Shown one piece after another: positions 1 to 8,993 of a DNA stretch of 64,000 bases (the stretch's first letter is position 1; the number at the start of each line of letters is the position of its first letter). The DNA is taken from contig OZ024831.1 of NCBI GenBank assembly GCA_964016985.1, positions 25,145,948-25,209,947 of the forward strand, given 5' to 3'. A program made the translations under genes and the position numbers. A model generated the notes under the pieces. That model did no database searches, was not told where the DNA came from, and was given only the letters and a program-made list of their open reading frames with translations. This DNA is from Anodontia alba. Taxonomy: Eukaryota; Mollusca; Bivalvia; Lucinida; Lucinidae.

Positions 1-571
1 TACGGGGACATTAACCCTTATGGGGACAAGAAAGCCTATACATCAGAAAGCGATTTTTACAGCAATATAACGAAACTTTTATTGTTTTGCTCAATTGAGA
101 GCTTCAAATACATGTATATGCAAACTTTGCATATCAAAGCTCTGTTGACACACGCTCTCTCATTTGCTAAACCTTTCATGGTGTTTGATTGTTTATATGT
201 AAATGGAATAATTTGAAACTGGTTTGTTCTAAAATCTGCATGTTTTTTTTTAATGCGTGGCATTCCGATAATGGCTAATGTTCCCATAAGGGATAATCAG
301 GTCTTGTAATCAGACACCCGACAGTTTGCTTTCTTGTCCCCGTAAGGGGTAGTCGGCCTTGTAAGTCATATGCGGCGGCACAAATATTTCAGTCCCGAGA
401 ATAAATGCTTGGGTAATTTAGCATCTTCTGTATTTTAACGTAGACGTAGGTTGCAGTACGTCTTATTTGATGTGTTAAATAAGTATTTCATAGCCCAGAT
501 AGGTAAAAATACCTTCATTTTGAGCTGGAAAAATCATAATCACCGTCTACCCCTTACGAGAATACCAGTTG
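1..571. repeat. Inverted-repeat/transposon sequence forming the immediate 5' flank of the FkbM-like gene
   Basis: An inverted repeat pairs 12-35 with 328-351 (TGGGGACAAGAAAGC versus GCTTTCTTGTCCCCG). From ~331 to ~571 the sequence is homologous to 17124-17340 and ends with CCCCTTACGAGAATACCAG, matching the terminus of the TIR element at 17003-17618. The repeat ends only ~58 bp before the ATG, so the proximal promoter/5' UTR is probably transposon-derived. Confidence 0.6.
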
Positions 572-628
572 TGAAATATCTTACCCCGGCTAAATTTTCG
601 TTTCAGTTTGAGGGCATAATTACTTACA

Positions 629-1006
629 ATGAAGCGATTGTCCATAAAACTGAAGGTTCCGAAGCAACTTGTGTTACTGGTTTTAGCAAATATAGTGGCA
701 CTGATTTGCGTATCGCAGTATTACAAGTTCAATTATGAAAACGCCGTCTTTACAAATCCAAGAAGTTATCAAGAGTTCTACGCCGCAGCAGACAAATCTA
801 CTCTTAAACAAGATAACTATGAGATTATACTGGACAAACTAAACAGAGACAAAGTTGCCCAAGATGACCCGATCCTGATACAGTTGATAAAAGAGCATTT
901 TATAGAACTTCCATCCACACAAGCATACAGACTTTGCGCGCCGGACAAAGATGATTATTCTGATGATGGCCAGTCGTCTTTTGCTGACAGTCAATTGAAG
1001 CAAATG
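629..1006 (+). CDS. FkbM-like gene, exon 1 (signal-anchor and stem)
   Basis: Encodes residues 1-126: basic start MKRLSIKLK, hydrophobic anchor, then a hydrophilic stem rich in D, K and Q, ending GQSSFADSQLKQM. That ending aligns conceptually with the segment before the ECGG motif in this family, supporting the junction at 1006|1007. The donor is GTATAC. Its first bases are host sequence, and the TA at 1010-1011 is the target site of a MITE starting at 1012. Confidence 0.8.
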
Positions 1007-4000
1007 GTATACAATCGACTCCCGTTATCTCGAATTCCAAGGGACTCACTGAAACACTTCGAGATATCCGTACTTCGACATATCAGAGTTGAGAGTGAGG
1101 AAAACAATAAATTGAACAACCACATTTAACAAATGAATATGTAATTTGACTCCTGAAGTTAGAAATATATATATATATAAAATAATGTGGAAAAGAGGAG
1201 CAATTTCTCCTCTTTTCCACATTATTTTGTTACCTGTTGTCATAGTTTCATGTTAAAATAGGGACCAGATTTTCACTTCGAGATAAGCGGTAATTCGAAA
1301 TAAGCGTGTTCGAGATAACGAGGTTCGACTGTATTTTATATTTATGTCACGAGAAAAAGGAGCCATACAATCTGATAGGTGCCTTTGTAATACACCGATA
1401 TATAGTAAAATTCCGCCATGAAGACCACATTTGAGACCACCTAAAAGTGGTCTTAATAGTAGAGTGGTATTAATATGGAATATAGAATAATAAGAAAGAA
1501 ACTACTTTGGACTGGCTAAAAAGCGGAGTGGGCTTAATTTCGGGCGGTCTTAACAGCGGAATTTTATTGGTATTCTAGAGTGTCCAACGATTTTGTTAGC
1601 GGTCATCGATGGCCTAGATCAGCCTGCGCAGGTGCGCAGGTAGATCAGGAAATTCGACGTCCGCATTTACCAGAAGTTACTTTTTCCCATAGCGCGACAC
1701 ATAAAATGTGTATAATATCACAAATATAACAGTGTCAGGCGTAAAAAAAAAAAAAAAAAAATAGCTGTGTTATTATGCTGAGAAAAACATTGTTCCTCAG
1801 GTAGGTGAAACATTTTTTTATATTATTTTTCTAGTTTTTCTCCAGAAAAGAACAGGATCGGACCTTTAATTTCATGAAAATACAGGTATGTTGTTAAGAG
1901 TCGGTGCTTTACTTTTTTTTATTTTGCATTTTTACTGATAAAAAGCAGAATCGAATGTTTGAAACACGGTCGGTCGGGTTAGTGGAAACACAGCTATTTT
2001 TTTACGCCTGTTTAAAGTCACTGTTCGATGGGTCATAGTTTCTGAACAATTATAAATTATTATGAATCGATATAAAAACAAGTAGGACAGGATATACGAA
2101 TATAATTATGCTATGCTACAGACCAATCGAGGTTAACAATTTCGCTGCATCTCGAGGTTAACAATTTCGCTTCCTCTATTATTGCCGGACGGCTTTATTT
2201 AAATTTTGTTCTGGATTTCGATTTATACTCAACCAACGATATCTGTTGACAAGTTAATTTATTTCTGAAACTGAAACTGTATCAGGGTGAAGGGCTTAAA
2301 AGTCTGTAAATTCGGGTTTATGCCCACCCACGTGTATACACCCCGCGGACACATTGAGCACATGACGTTTATACAACATCGCATTAATGTCATGACGTAG
2401 CATCGGCGTTTATGCGACGTTGTATAAACATCATGACGTTTCATCGATATTGATGTGATGTTTTATAAACGTCATGACGTTACTGCGACGTTATATAAAC
2501 GTAATGTGCCCGCTGAATACTACTGTCCATTCAAAGCGGAAACTCTAGTGTAGATCCGTCTTCTTGTAATTCTAGCGTTGCTGTGGCACTGTGTAAACAA
2601 CATAAATACGAGCATACCCAGGGAAGCCAACAATCACGGAACACGGCCACCTTGGAAGGTTCAACAGCAAAACGGTGGAGGGCTTATACATGGCTTTATG
2701 AGCCCTTAACGTCGCCCCTCTGACACAGATCCAGACACACGTAGTTGTTTGATCCGAGCATCGTTTCCTTAACTCATCAGTGGCTCAACACAGAAAACAA
2801 AATTAACTTCACGACACGTACAGAAGTTTGCCCTTACCATGCTGAATAAATTAAGATGCCACACTCACTTCTAATTTTTAGTCAGTCAGTTTTACTTGAT
2901 CCAGGTTGTTGATACAAATTTGCATTCTTAATGACCAACAGTGCAGATCCAGCTCAGTTGGTTTCTTTAGACAAAAGCTAACTGATTTCTACGTGTACTG
3001 TTTGCAAAGGCAAGGCATATCCTAGTTCAGCAGAACTACGGTTAATATCGACTTTAGTTTATAAATTTGCAAGGATTTGATTTTTAGAACAATGAAAACA
3101 AAATGTCTCTTCTTACAGCAATCTGCATTCATAGTTGTTAAACCAGTAATATCTGATAACTTTACTTTCCTCTTTATTTGCACGACGAAGAGCCAGGTCC
3201 GGACTATTTGATGGCTATTTCCACTATCTGTTTCAGAAAGCTGGCGCTTGACAATCCATTACGAAAACACGTCTATTCAATTATATACAGAAAATTTCAC
3301 CTCCAAAAACGGAAAATTTTCAGATAAAAAACTCTGATATTTTTCATATTTCTGCTGCTTAAAACATAGATTTTGGGTAGGTAGAACTGCCTCAGTTGTC
3401 TCTCTTGTAACATTACAATTTTGAACTCCTTAAACCCCACTTTTATATAGTAAAACTGGGGGTTTACAGGGCTATACATTATTTTTCTTTTTTCTGCTCA
3501 AAAACCTAGACTGTGGGTATTCGTTAGAACCGCCTCGGGTAGGTTCAGTATATTTGAATAGGCATGTTTTCGTAATGAAAATAGCGGAAACTCTACCAAG
3601 AGTAACCTAGTTCCCTTAATAAGTTCTACAACACCCAGATATGTGCGCTGTAGATTTTAAATTCGTAGACCTGGGACACATTGTTCAGATACGTCCATTC
3701 CCGTGCTAGCATTTTACTTAAATCTACGAGGAATTCATTTCACTAAGATGTATTTGTATGATGCGGACACTGACATAAATAGTAACCAAATTTTAATTAG
3801 TATGCCTGTAGATGGGGCTACATTGCAAAAGTTTGATTTTGATGCGAGTTTCATCGCGCCATCTTGGTTTCATGATTAAAAGTCAATGAGTGTGTCATGT
3901 ACTAAGGCATGAGGAAGATAAACAACAAATTTGGTTAATATCCGTCGAACGTTGAAGAAGAAAGGATAACAGACACGAGTCAGTACCGAGATTTTACTTT

Positions 4001-7000
4001 TGAACTTTGCCTGAGATCAAAGGCTCAGCGCCAGAAGTTAATATATGGTGTAGCCCGAGCCAAGCACATGGGAAAGGTAACGTTGTATAAGAGTATATAC
4101 CATAACGGATAGACAAACAGACGGACGGACAGAGACGGGCAAATTATTGCCACGTTTTCTTTGAAAAACAATGTTGGGGATATTTAAGGAATTTAAACAC
4201 CCAGCCGCGTAGAATCACTTAAAATATACGACAACTCCATGTTATTGAGGCATAAGGGATACAGATTACATGGACTCATTAAACATTTCACTCCGACTCT
4301 GAGACTCTGAAGTGGGCTTTTCCAAGTTTGAACTGGGACACATTCACTGCTGATGTAGGTAGCCGTGGCACTCACAGATCAAAAGCTCACTGACAAATAG
4401 TGATGGTCCTGATGAGACACCGCATTACGAACCATATTAACTATATCCACACTGTTTGCAAATGTATCTCTATCTCTCTGTTGGTTTGCAGGGATGAAAA
4501 AGTTAGCCTAACGCATGTCACCTGCAGAATAACGAACAGTGAATTTTGGATCTTAGATCATATTATGCACCAGTCGTTTGAAAATCCCGGGGATAGTGGG
4601 GACAAAGCGGGACTTAAGTCCCGGCAGTGCCGTAGATGTGCCGGTAGAAATAGTTGGGCTTTTAGCCGGAATTTACCGTGACATAGTACTGTGTATTCAC
4701 TGGGATTTAACATCTTGCGAGAATCGAAATTTCGTTTTGTCATAATGGCAGGCAAGAGCCAAATGGAAAGTAAGTTGAAGTATATTGCGCCACTGCCATA
4801 GGTAAGAAAAGTTGCCTAAATGGACCATTTTGCATGCTGTCTTTCATTTTGGTCAAACCCCGGTGGATAGGAGCTTTTAGCAGGGATTTTACCACAAATC
4901 TGGTCCGCAGTGCAGGCCCTTTAGCAGGGCTTTGTAAACTGAAAGGTTGAAGGCCCCGCTATTCCCCGGCCCGATCCGGGACAACAAATGACTGGTGCAC
5001 TACTCTGTGGCATTTTTTATCACATATGCATTCACGAAATATATCACAAATTTTCTGCAGTCGACGTGAATTCTGATCTCTAATCGCGAATGTACAGGCC
5101 GTTCTAGGCGCTTTTTTTTCGTACGCGTAATAAACATAATTTGAGCCGGGCCAAAGCATTTCCTACAAAAATATATATGCATCCAACAAAGACTCAGATC
5201 AGCCTGTGTATCCGCACAGGCTGATCTTAGTCTTCGATGTCCGCCTGAAGACGTTTTAGCTCCTTGGCTACTCACGGAGTGCCCAGCGAAGACTCTAATC
5301 AGATTGCATTAACATTTTAATTTTAAAATCTCAGCAGACAGCATTTTGAAATATTATTCTGATGTTTTCCAGAAAATAGGCTTTGACTTTTCATACAAAG
5401 TGTCTCCTTAGGAGACACTTTGCATGGAATGTTAAAGGAGACAATTTTCTTGAACGTTTAAAGAATACTTCTAGGAAAATTAAGAAAAAATATCACCAGT
5501 TTGTCGTCTGCTGAATTAGTCCGTAGAGTGATAAAAGTTAATCAACCAATTTTTCAGGAGGGTGGATTCTTTGTAGAATGTGGCGGATATGACGGAGAGA
5601 CGGCTTCCAATAGCTTGTTGTTTGAGAAGACCAGGAAATGGACCGGCTTGTTGATTGAACCTGACCCCACCCACTATAATATACTAAAGACAAAGAACAG
5701 AAAAGCATTCACTGTAAACTCGTGCTTGAGTGTGGAACCCTATCCGGCTGTGGTAAGATTTGTATCCTCTTACTTCGTAATTGTGCAGACAACCCTCTTT
5801 ATACCGACATTCGATACAACGACAAAATTCGTTATAATGATAATTATCCAAGAACATAACATTGTCTCATACACTTCAAGAAGCATATGGTTTGTATATT
5901 TGTTAAAATATGCTCACAAATATACAACAAGAGGACCATAATGGTCCTATATCGCTCACCTGAGCAAACAGCTTTGCAAACTTACTGTTGAAGTTTCAGC
6001 CAAGTTCACTGCTCTAAGATTTTTGTATAAATTTTAAAGTCCTACTCCCGAGCGGCCATGTTTTTTTCATGCATCATGATTGCTGGAACTGAATCTTGAA
6101 AGAAGGTCACCAAAGGAATAAGTTATATTGAAATTGGTCCAGTGGTTTCTGACAAGAAAAATTTTAAAGTGTTTTATATAGCTATATAGGTAAAATAAGC
6201 CCCAACCCCTAACGGCCATATTTTTTGACGAATCATAACAGCTTGAACAAACTTGGTAGATGGCCACCAAAGGAACATTCCTGCCAAGTTATATTGAAAT
6301 CGGATTCAGTGGTTTCTGACAAAAAGATTTTTAAAGTTTTCTATTTAGATATATAGGGAAAATAAGCCCCGCCCCTAGCAGCCATGTTTTTTGCTGAATC
6401 ATGATTGCTTGAACAATCTTGGTACAGGGTCACCAAAGCAACATACCTGCCAAGTAATATTGAAATCGGTCGGGTGGTTTCTGACAAGAAGAATTTTAAA
6501 ATTTTCTATACAGATATATACGGAAAATAAGCCCCCCCCCCCCCCCCCCCGCCCTCCCTCCCCCCCCCCCTCCCGGTGGCCATGATTTTTGACGTATCAT
6601 GAGGGCTTGAATAATCTTGGTAGAAGGTCACCAAAGCAACGTTCCTGCCAAGTTACAATGAACTCAATCCAACGGTTTCTTACGAGAAGATTTTTAAAGT
6701 TTTCTATATAGATACATAGGGAAAATATGCCCCGCCCCGTAGCGGCCATGTTTTTTGAAGAATCATGCCGGCTTGAACAATCTTGGTAGAGGGTCACCAA
6801 AGAAACATTCTTGACAAGTTATATTGAAATCAGCCACTGGTTTCTGACAAGAAAATTTTTAAACTTTTCTATATACATATATAGGGAAAAATAAGCCCCA
6901 CCCTCTGGCGGCCATGTTTTTGATAAATCATGATAACTTGAACAATCTTGGTAGAAGGTCAACAAGGAAACATTTCTGTCAAGTTATAATGAAATCGGTC

Positions 7001-8161
7001 ACTGTTGATTAGGCTTTATGTAAATGATATCCAAGCTGCTTGAACAATACGAGGGTCCTGCAAAAAGTTTTGTCACTGGGTTCGGATTACTTCAGTGCTA
7101 CGTTTTATCAAACATATTTTTATTACAAACCTTCAAAGTATTCCCCCTTTACTGAAACACATTTTTGTAACCTTTTTACCCAGTCGCGAAAAACAGATAA
7201 ATAGTCTTATTTTGGTATCTGTTGGAGACACTGATAAATAGCACTGCATAGAGAACTTATAGACGTATACTTATTTCCAGAAAGCATTTTCTTAAGCCTT
7301 GGAAATAAAAAGAAGTCACAGGGACTCAGGTCAGGTGAATAAGGTGGATGGTTCAAAACGTTCACCTTTTCAGAAGCCAAAAAAGACTTAACAACCTCAC
7401 ACTTATGAGAGGAGGCGTTGTCATGTAAAAAGTGGACTCCTGACCATCCTTTGCTTGGTCGTTTTCTTATTGTAACAAGTAAATTGGTCAGTGTATATGA
7501 CTGCTTCTATTTCAATTTGAAATAACTCGGTCAGTTGGAAAGCAATTTGAACGAAATAATATAATAAACGGGTATCGTTAGCTATTCAACACACCATTCA
7601 AGTGCAGTGAAGCATTTTAAAATATACCTGGGATACAACCAAGGAAGACTATAGTGACAGAACTGTTTGCAAGACCCTCGCAGAAAAACAGTTGATAACG
7701 GTATTTGGAAATAATTAATGCAATATCTAAGTAACTGTAACATTAGACTCACAGCTGATAAGATTATATCTTTATTTGTATAGATGACCTTCAACAGAGA
7801 CATGTCAAATAATTCGCAGAGGGGCAGAGTAGTACACGGACAAGAGGTAGAAGAATGGATTAAAAAGCGGAAAGGTATGGGGAAAGATGAGATCACTGTG
7901 CAGTGTTTTCCCCTGTATTCCCTCCTTCTGGCTATAAACACTACCAAAATTGACTATCTCAGCCTTGATATAGAGGGCGATGAGCTGTACATATTAAAAA
8001 CAATTCCTTTTGAAAAAGTTGACATTAAAATGCTGAACGTGGAATATTATCACGAGCTCACCAAAGGGGCTGAGCTTGTTTCCTTTTTAGTAAGTAAAGG
8101 TTATGAGAAACTGACAACGATTCAACGAGATTTTATTTTTAAGAAAAAAGATCTAGATTAA
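629..8161 (+). CDS. FkbM-type (Methyltransf_21) methyltransferase-like type II membrane protein, three exons
   Basis: Predicted CDS is join(629-1006, 5558-5752, 7784-8161), 316 aa; all junctions are phase 0. The ATG at 629 is the first Met after an in-frame TAA (617-619). Residues ~13-28 are a hydrophobic signal-anchor after a basic N-terminus, suggesting Golgi/ER lumenal orientation. Residues 127-316 carry the methyltransferase fold: a SAM-binding-like loop GFFVECGGYDGE (from 129), an acidic strand end LLIEPDP (157-163) and IDYLSLDIEGDEL (247-259), the usual second half of FkbM domains. The C-terminus FIFKKKDLD is typical of animal members. Members are presumed SAM-dependent O-methyltransferases, but substrates of the animal proteins are generally unknown and some (for example Star-like proteins) may act non-catalytically. 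Splice sites: donors ATG|GTATAC and GTG|GTAAGA; acceptors TTTTTCAG|GAG and TGTATAG|ATG. Family assignment is strong; exact start and absence of a 5' non-coding exon are inferred. Confidence 0.85.
1012..1331. mobile_element. 320-bp TA-target MITE (Tc1/pogo-like), copy 1, in FkbM intron 1
   Basis: Ends pair as CAATCGACTCCCGTTATCTC and, reverse-complemented, CAGTCGAACCTCGTTATCTC, with TA at 1010-1011 and 1332-1333 as target duplication. The interior has a hairpin around 1182-1227 (ATGTGGAAAAGAGGAG). It has no coding capacity. A second copy at 25685-31855 is interrupted by a large insertion, and this copy serves as its empty site. Confidence 0.8.
1399..1573. mobile_element. Short MITE-like inverted repeat
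   Basis: ACCGATATATAGTAAAATTC at the left is complementary to GAATTTTATTGGTAT at the right end, with paired GACCAC / GGTGGTCTTAA-type motifs inside. No coding frame. Confidence 0.45.
1732..2026. mobile_element. MITE with TIR containing AGGCGTAAAAAAA / ATAGCTGTGTT
   Basis: The left end CAGTGTCAGGCGTAAAAA reads into ATAGCTGTGTT. The right end carries the complement (AACACAGCTAT, TTTTTTTACGCCTG, then CACTG). The left-end A-run (~19 A) is expanded relative to the right-end T-run. Non-coding, within FkbM intron 1. Confidence 0.6.
2340..2515. repeat. Array of direct and inverted ACGTTTATA / CATGACGT repeats
   Basis: ACGTTTATACAAC, GTCATGACGT, GACGTTGTATAAAC and ATAAACGTCATGACGT alternate in both orientations at ~30-35 bp spacing between a left GCACATGACG and a right GTAATGTGC end. 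This gives a foldback element packed with TGACGT half-sites. No frame. Confidence 0.6.
2560..3256. other. Non-coding intron stretch, no firm feature
   Basis: Within FkbM intron 1. The 2580-2790 part has a higher-complexity, GC-richer composition (CAACAATCACGGAACACGG, GACACAGATCCAGACACACG) that looks like a dispersed repeat body, but I cannot name it. The rest is AT-rich unique-looking sequence. Confidence 0.3.
3257..3577 (-). mobile_element. Palindromic MITE family P1, copy 1
   Basis: Starts CATTACGAAAACACG and ends CATGTTTTCGTAATG. The interior has the ATTTTCAGATAAAAA segment and the GTGGGTATTCGTTAGAACCGC hairpin arm seen in the other copies; the central hairpin is partly deleted here. Orientation is opposite to most copies. 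Lies in FkbM intron 1. Confidence 0.7.
3578..4565. other. Non-coding intron stretch, nothing recognised
   Basis: AT-rich sequence within FkbM intron 1 with only short random frames. A small GACAGACGGACGGACAGA-like motif near 4110 is typical of mollusc repeats but too short to classify. Confidence 0.3.
4566..4999. mobile_element. 434-bp TIR element with ends TGCACCAGTC
   Basis: The left end TGCACCAGTCGTTTG is the inverse of CAAATGACTGGTGCA at the right. Just inside, both ends carry CCCGG-rich segments (AATCCCGGGGATAG and, inverted, GGGCCGGGGAATAG). Non-coding, in FkbM intron 1. Confidence 0.7.
5332..5518. mobile_element. Palindromic MITE family P2 immediately upstream of FkbM exon 2
   Basis: Inverted halves: CAGCAGACAGCATTTTG ... 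AGTGTCTCCTTAGGAGACACT centre ... CGTCTGCTGAATTAG. Related halves occur at 18768-18880, 27350-27590 and 30230-30320, all sharing GTCTGCTGAATTAG-like ends and a GACATTTCATGCAAATTGTC-like interior. It ends ~40 bp before the exon 2 acceptor. Confidence 0.55.
5558..5752 (+). CDS. FkbM-like gene, exon 2 (SAM-binding half)
   Basis: Encodes residues 127-191, EGGFFVECGGYDGE through NSCLSVEPYPAV. It is preceded by a pyrimidine-rich acceptor AATTTTTCAG and followed by GTAAGA. An open frame continues upstream to ~5501, but that stretch is the end of a palindromic MITE (5332-5518) and is not needed, so the exon is started at 5558. Confidence 0.85.
5926..7016 (-). repeat. Tandem-core element, 166-bp family, ~6 units, reverse orientation, in FkbM intron 2
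   Basis: Begins with the tail signature in reverse: AACAAGAGGACCATAATGG then TATCGCTCACCTGAGC. Six units of ~165-175 bp follow, each with GGCCATGTTTTTTG, CTTGAACAATCTTGG, TTTCTGACAAGAA and GGGAAAATAAGCCCC. Same family as 54540-57330 but opposite strand. The expected head is missing at the right end, so the copy is truncated. Confidence 0.8.
6532..6572. repeat. Poly-C expansion inside one 166-bp unit
   Basis: Where other units read GCCCCGCCCC, this unit has about forty nearly pure C bases with a few T and G. The minus strand therefore carries several G-runs capable of G-quadruplex formation inside FkbM intron 2. Confidence 0.8.
7050..7680 (-). pseudogene. Internally deleted mariner transposon with both TIRs retained
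   Basis: Left end CGAGGGTCCTGCAAAAAG (preceded by TA) and inverted right end CGAGGGTCTTGCAAACAG define a ~631-bp element. On the minus strand, ~7100-7460 translates to the C-terminal part of a mariner transposase: a HDNASSHK segment, then PPYSPDLSPCDFFLFP, which carries the third catalytic Asp of the D,D34D triad. The N-terminal DNA-binding part and first catalytic Asp are missing, and at least one stop interrupts the frame. Non-functional; sits in FkbM intron 2. Confidence 0.85.
7784..8161 (+). CDS. FkbM-like gene, exon 3 (C-terminal half and stop)
   Basis: Encodes residues 192-316 plus the TAA stop at 8159-8161. It contains FPLYSLLLAI, IDYLSLDIEGDEL, the MLNVEYYHE strand and the C-terminal FIFKKK, all characteristic of animal FkbM-domain proteins. 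The acceptor is TTATTTGTATAG. The frame has no damage, so the gene appears functional. Confidence 0.85.
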   Translation: MTFNRDMSNNSQRGRVVHGQEVEEWIKKRKGMGKDEITVQCFPLYSLLLAINTTKIDYLSLDIEGDELYILKTIPFEKVDIKMLNVEYYHELTKGAELVSFLVSKGYEKLTTIQRDFIFKKKDLD

Positions 8162-8202
8162 GGAGTACTGATAAACTTTTGAGGGAGACAACTCTGACAA
8201 AA

Positions 8203-8720
8203 TTATTGTTTTCCTTCTTGAAGAGGGGTTTCTCTATAAGCAAAGAATGTGCTCCTTATGAGAGCAAAGTCTTTCCTTATAGAGAATATTCTATAAAGAA
8301 GGGGATTGGCGTACAGTGAAGCAAACAGGAAGTCACAAAAATTGACTCTCATGGTGGAAATGGCGAACACTCTATCAAGTATAACGATATTCCTTAAATT
8401 CGCTATCAAAGTAAAAATTAGTCGCAACAGAGAAAATCAATAAAAATCTAGAAGATTGCCTTTTTAAACAAAAGAACAAACAAAGCTTGACTGTCTGTTG
8501 GGATTAAATTTTATTTCTGAAAGCGAATGGTTATTTAAGGGATTATGAGTACACTGGGAAGATGTTTCACCATTTCCGCCGTTGGCGACAACTTTTGTGA
8601 CCGCCTGTTTACCCTTCTGCGCGACAAGAGTTTATTTAATTTCACTGCAGTTTGTGTTAAGTGCAGTCTGGCGGTCGTAAAACTTCTCCCCGTACTTCAC
8701 TATAGTGCAGATTATACTTT
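8203..8720. repeat. Long imperfect inverted repeat downstream of the FkbM-like gene
   Basis: 8306-8400 and 8533-8625 are inverted copies sharing GCCATTTCC, TTTTTGTGAC / TTTTGTGACC, CCTGTTT and ATTTAAGG. The structure suggests a MITE whose arms flank ~130 bp. It would be transcribed in the 3' UTR. Confidence 0.5.
8439..8444 (+). promoter_or_regulatory. Possible polyadenylation signal of the FkbM-like gene
   Basis: AATAAA lies 278 bp after the stop codon and is the first canonical hexamer downstream on this strand. It sits between the arms of an inverted repeat, so the 3' UTR would include transposon-like sequence. Not verifiable without transcripts. Confidence 0.3.
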
Positions 8721-8749
8721 ATTTCCTTTGGGATTATTTAGCCCATTCT

Positions 8750-8993
8750 GGGCCCAGTTGTTCAAAACTAACGATGTCGTAAGTTTACGATTCGTTAAAA
8801 TTTTAATCGAGTGATACGCAAATATGCTGAAATTTTTTGCTGAAAAAATGTGAGTAGCTTTTGCAGTGCAAAAGCTACTCACATTTTTTCAGCAAAAAAT
8901 ATCAGAATATTGTGTATTGAATCTGCTAAAACAGTTAACGAAATGACCCTTAACGAGCTCGTTAAGCTAACGATGCTTTGAACAACTGGGCCC
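8750..8993. mobile_element. 244-bp MITE with GGGCCCAGTTGTTCAAA ends
   Basis: Terminal 17-bp inverted repeat GGGCCCAGTTGTTCAAA ... TTTGAACAACTGGGCCC is perfect. A second, internal ~30-bp perfect hairpin (TTTTTTGCTGAAAAAATG arm) lies at ~8831-8900. No frame and no clear target duplication. Confidence 0.8.

Noticed and set aside
629..1129. Unspliced 166-codon reading of FkbM exon 1
   Set aside because: Codons after 1006 translate MITE sequence. The homologous domain resumes in frame only after splicing to 5558.
2580..2790. Possible snRNA or other structured RNA gene
   Set aside because: Composition stands out, but I could not recognise any known RNA motif (Sm site, box C/D, etc.) or a promoter element.
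5501..5941. 146-codon frame at FkbM exon 2 used whole
   Set aside because: The part before 5558 is MITE-derived and the part after 5752 follows a good GTAAGA donor and lacks family similarity.
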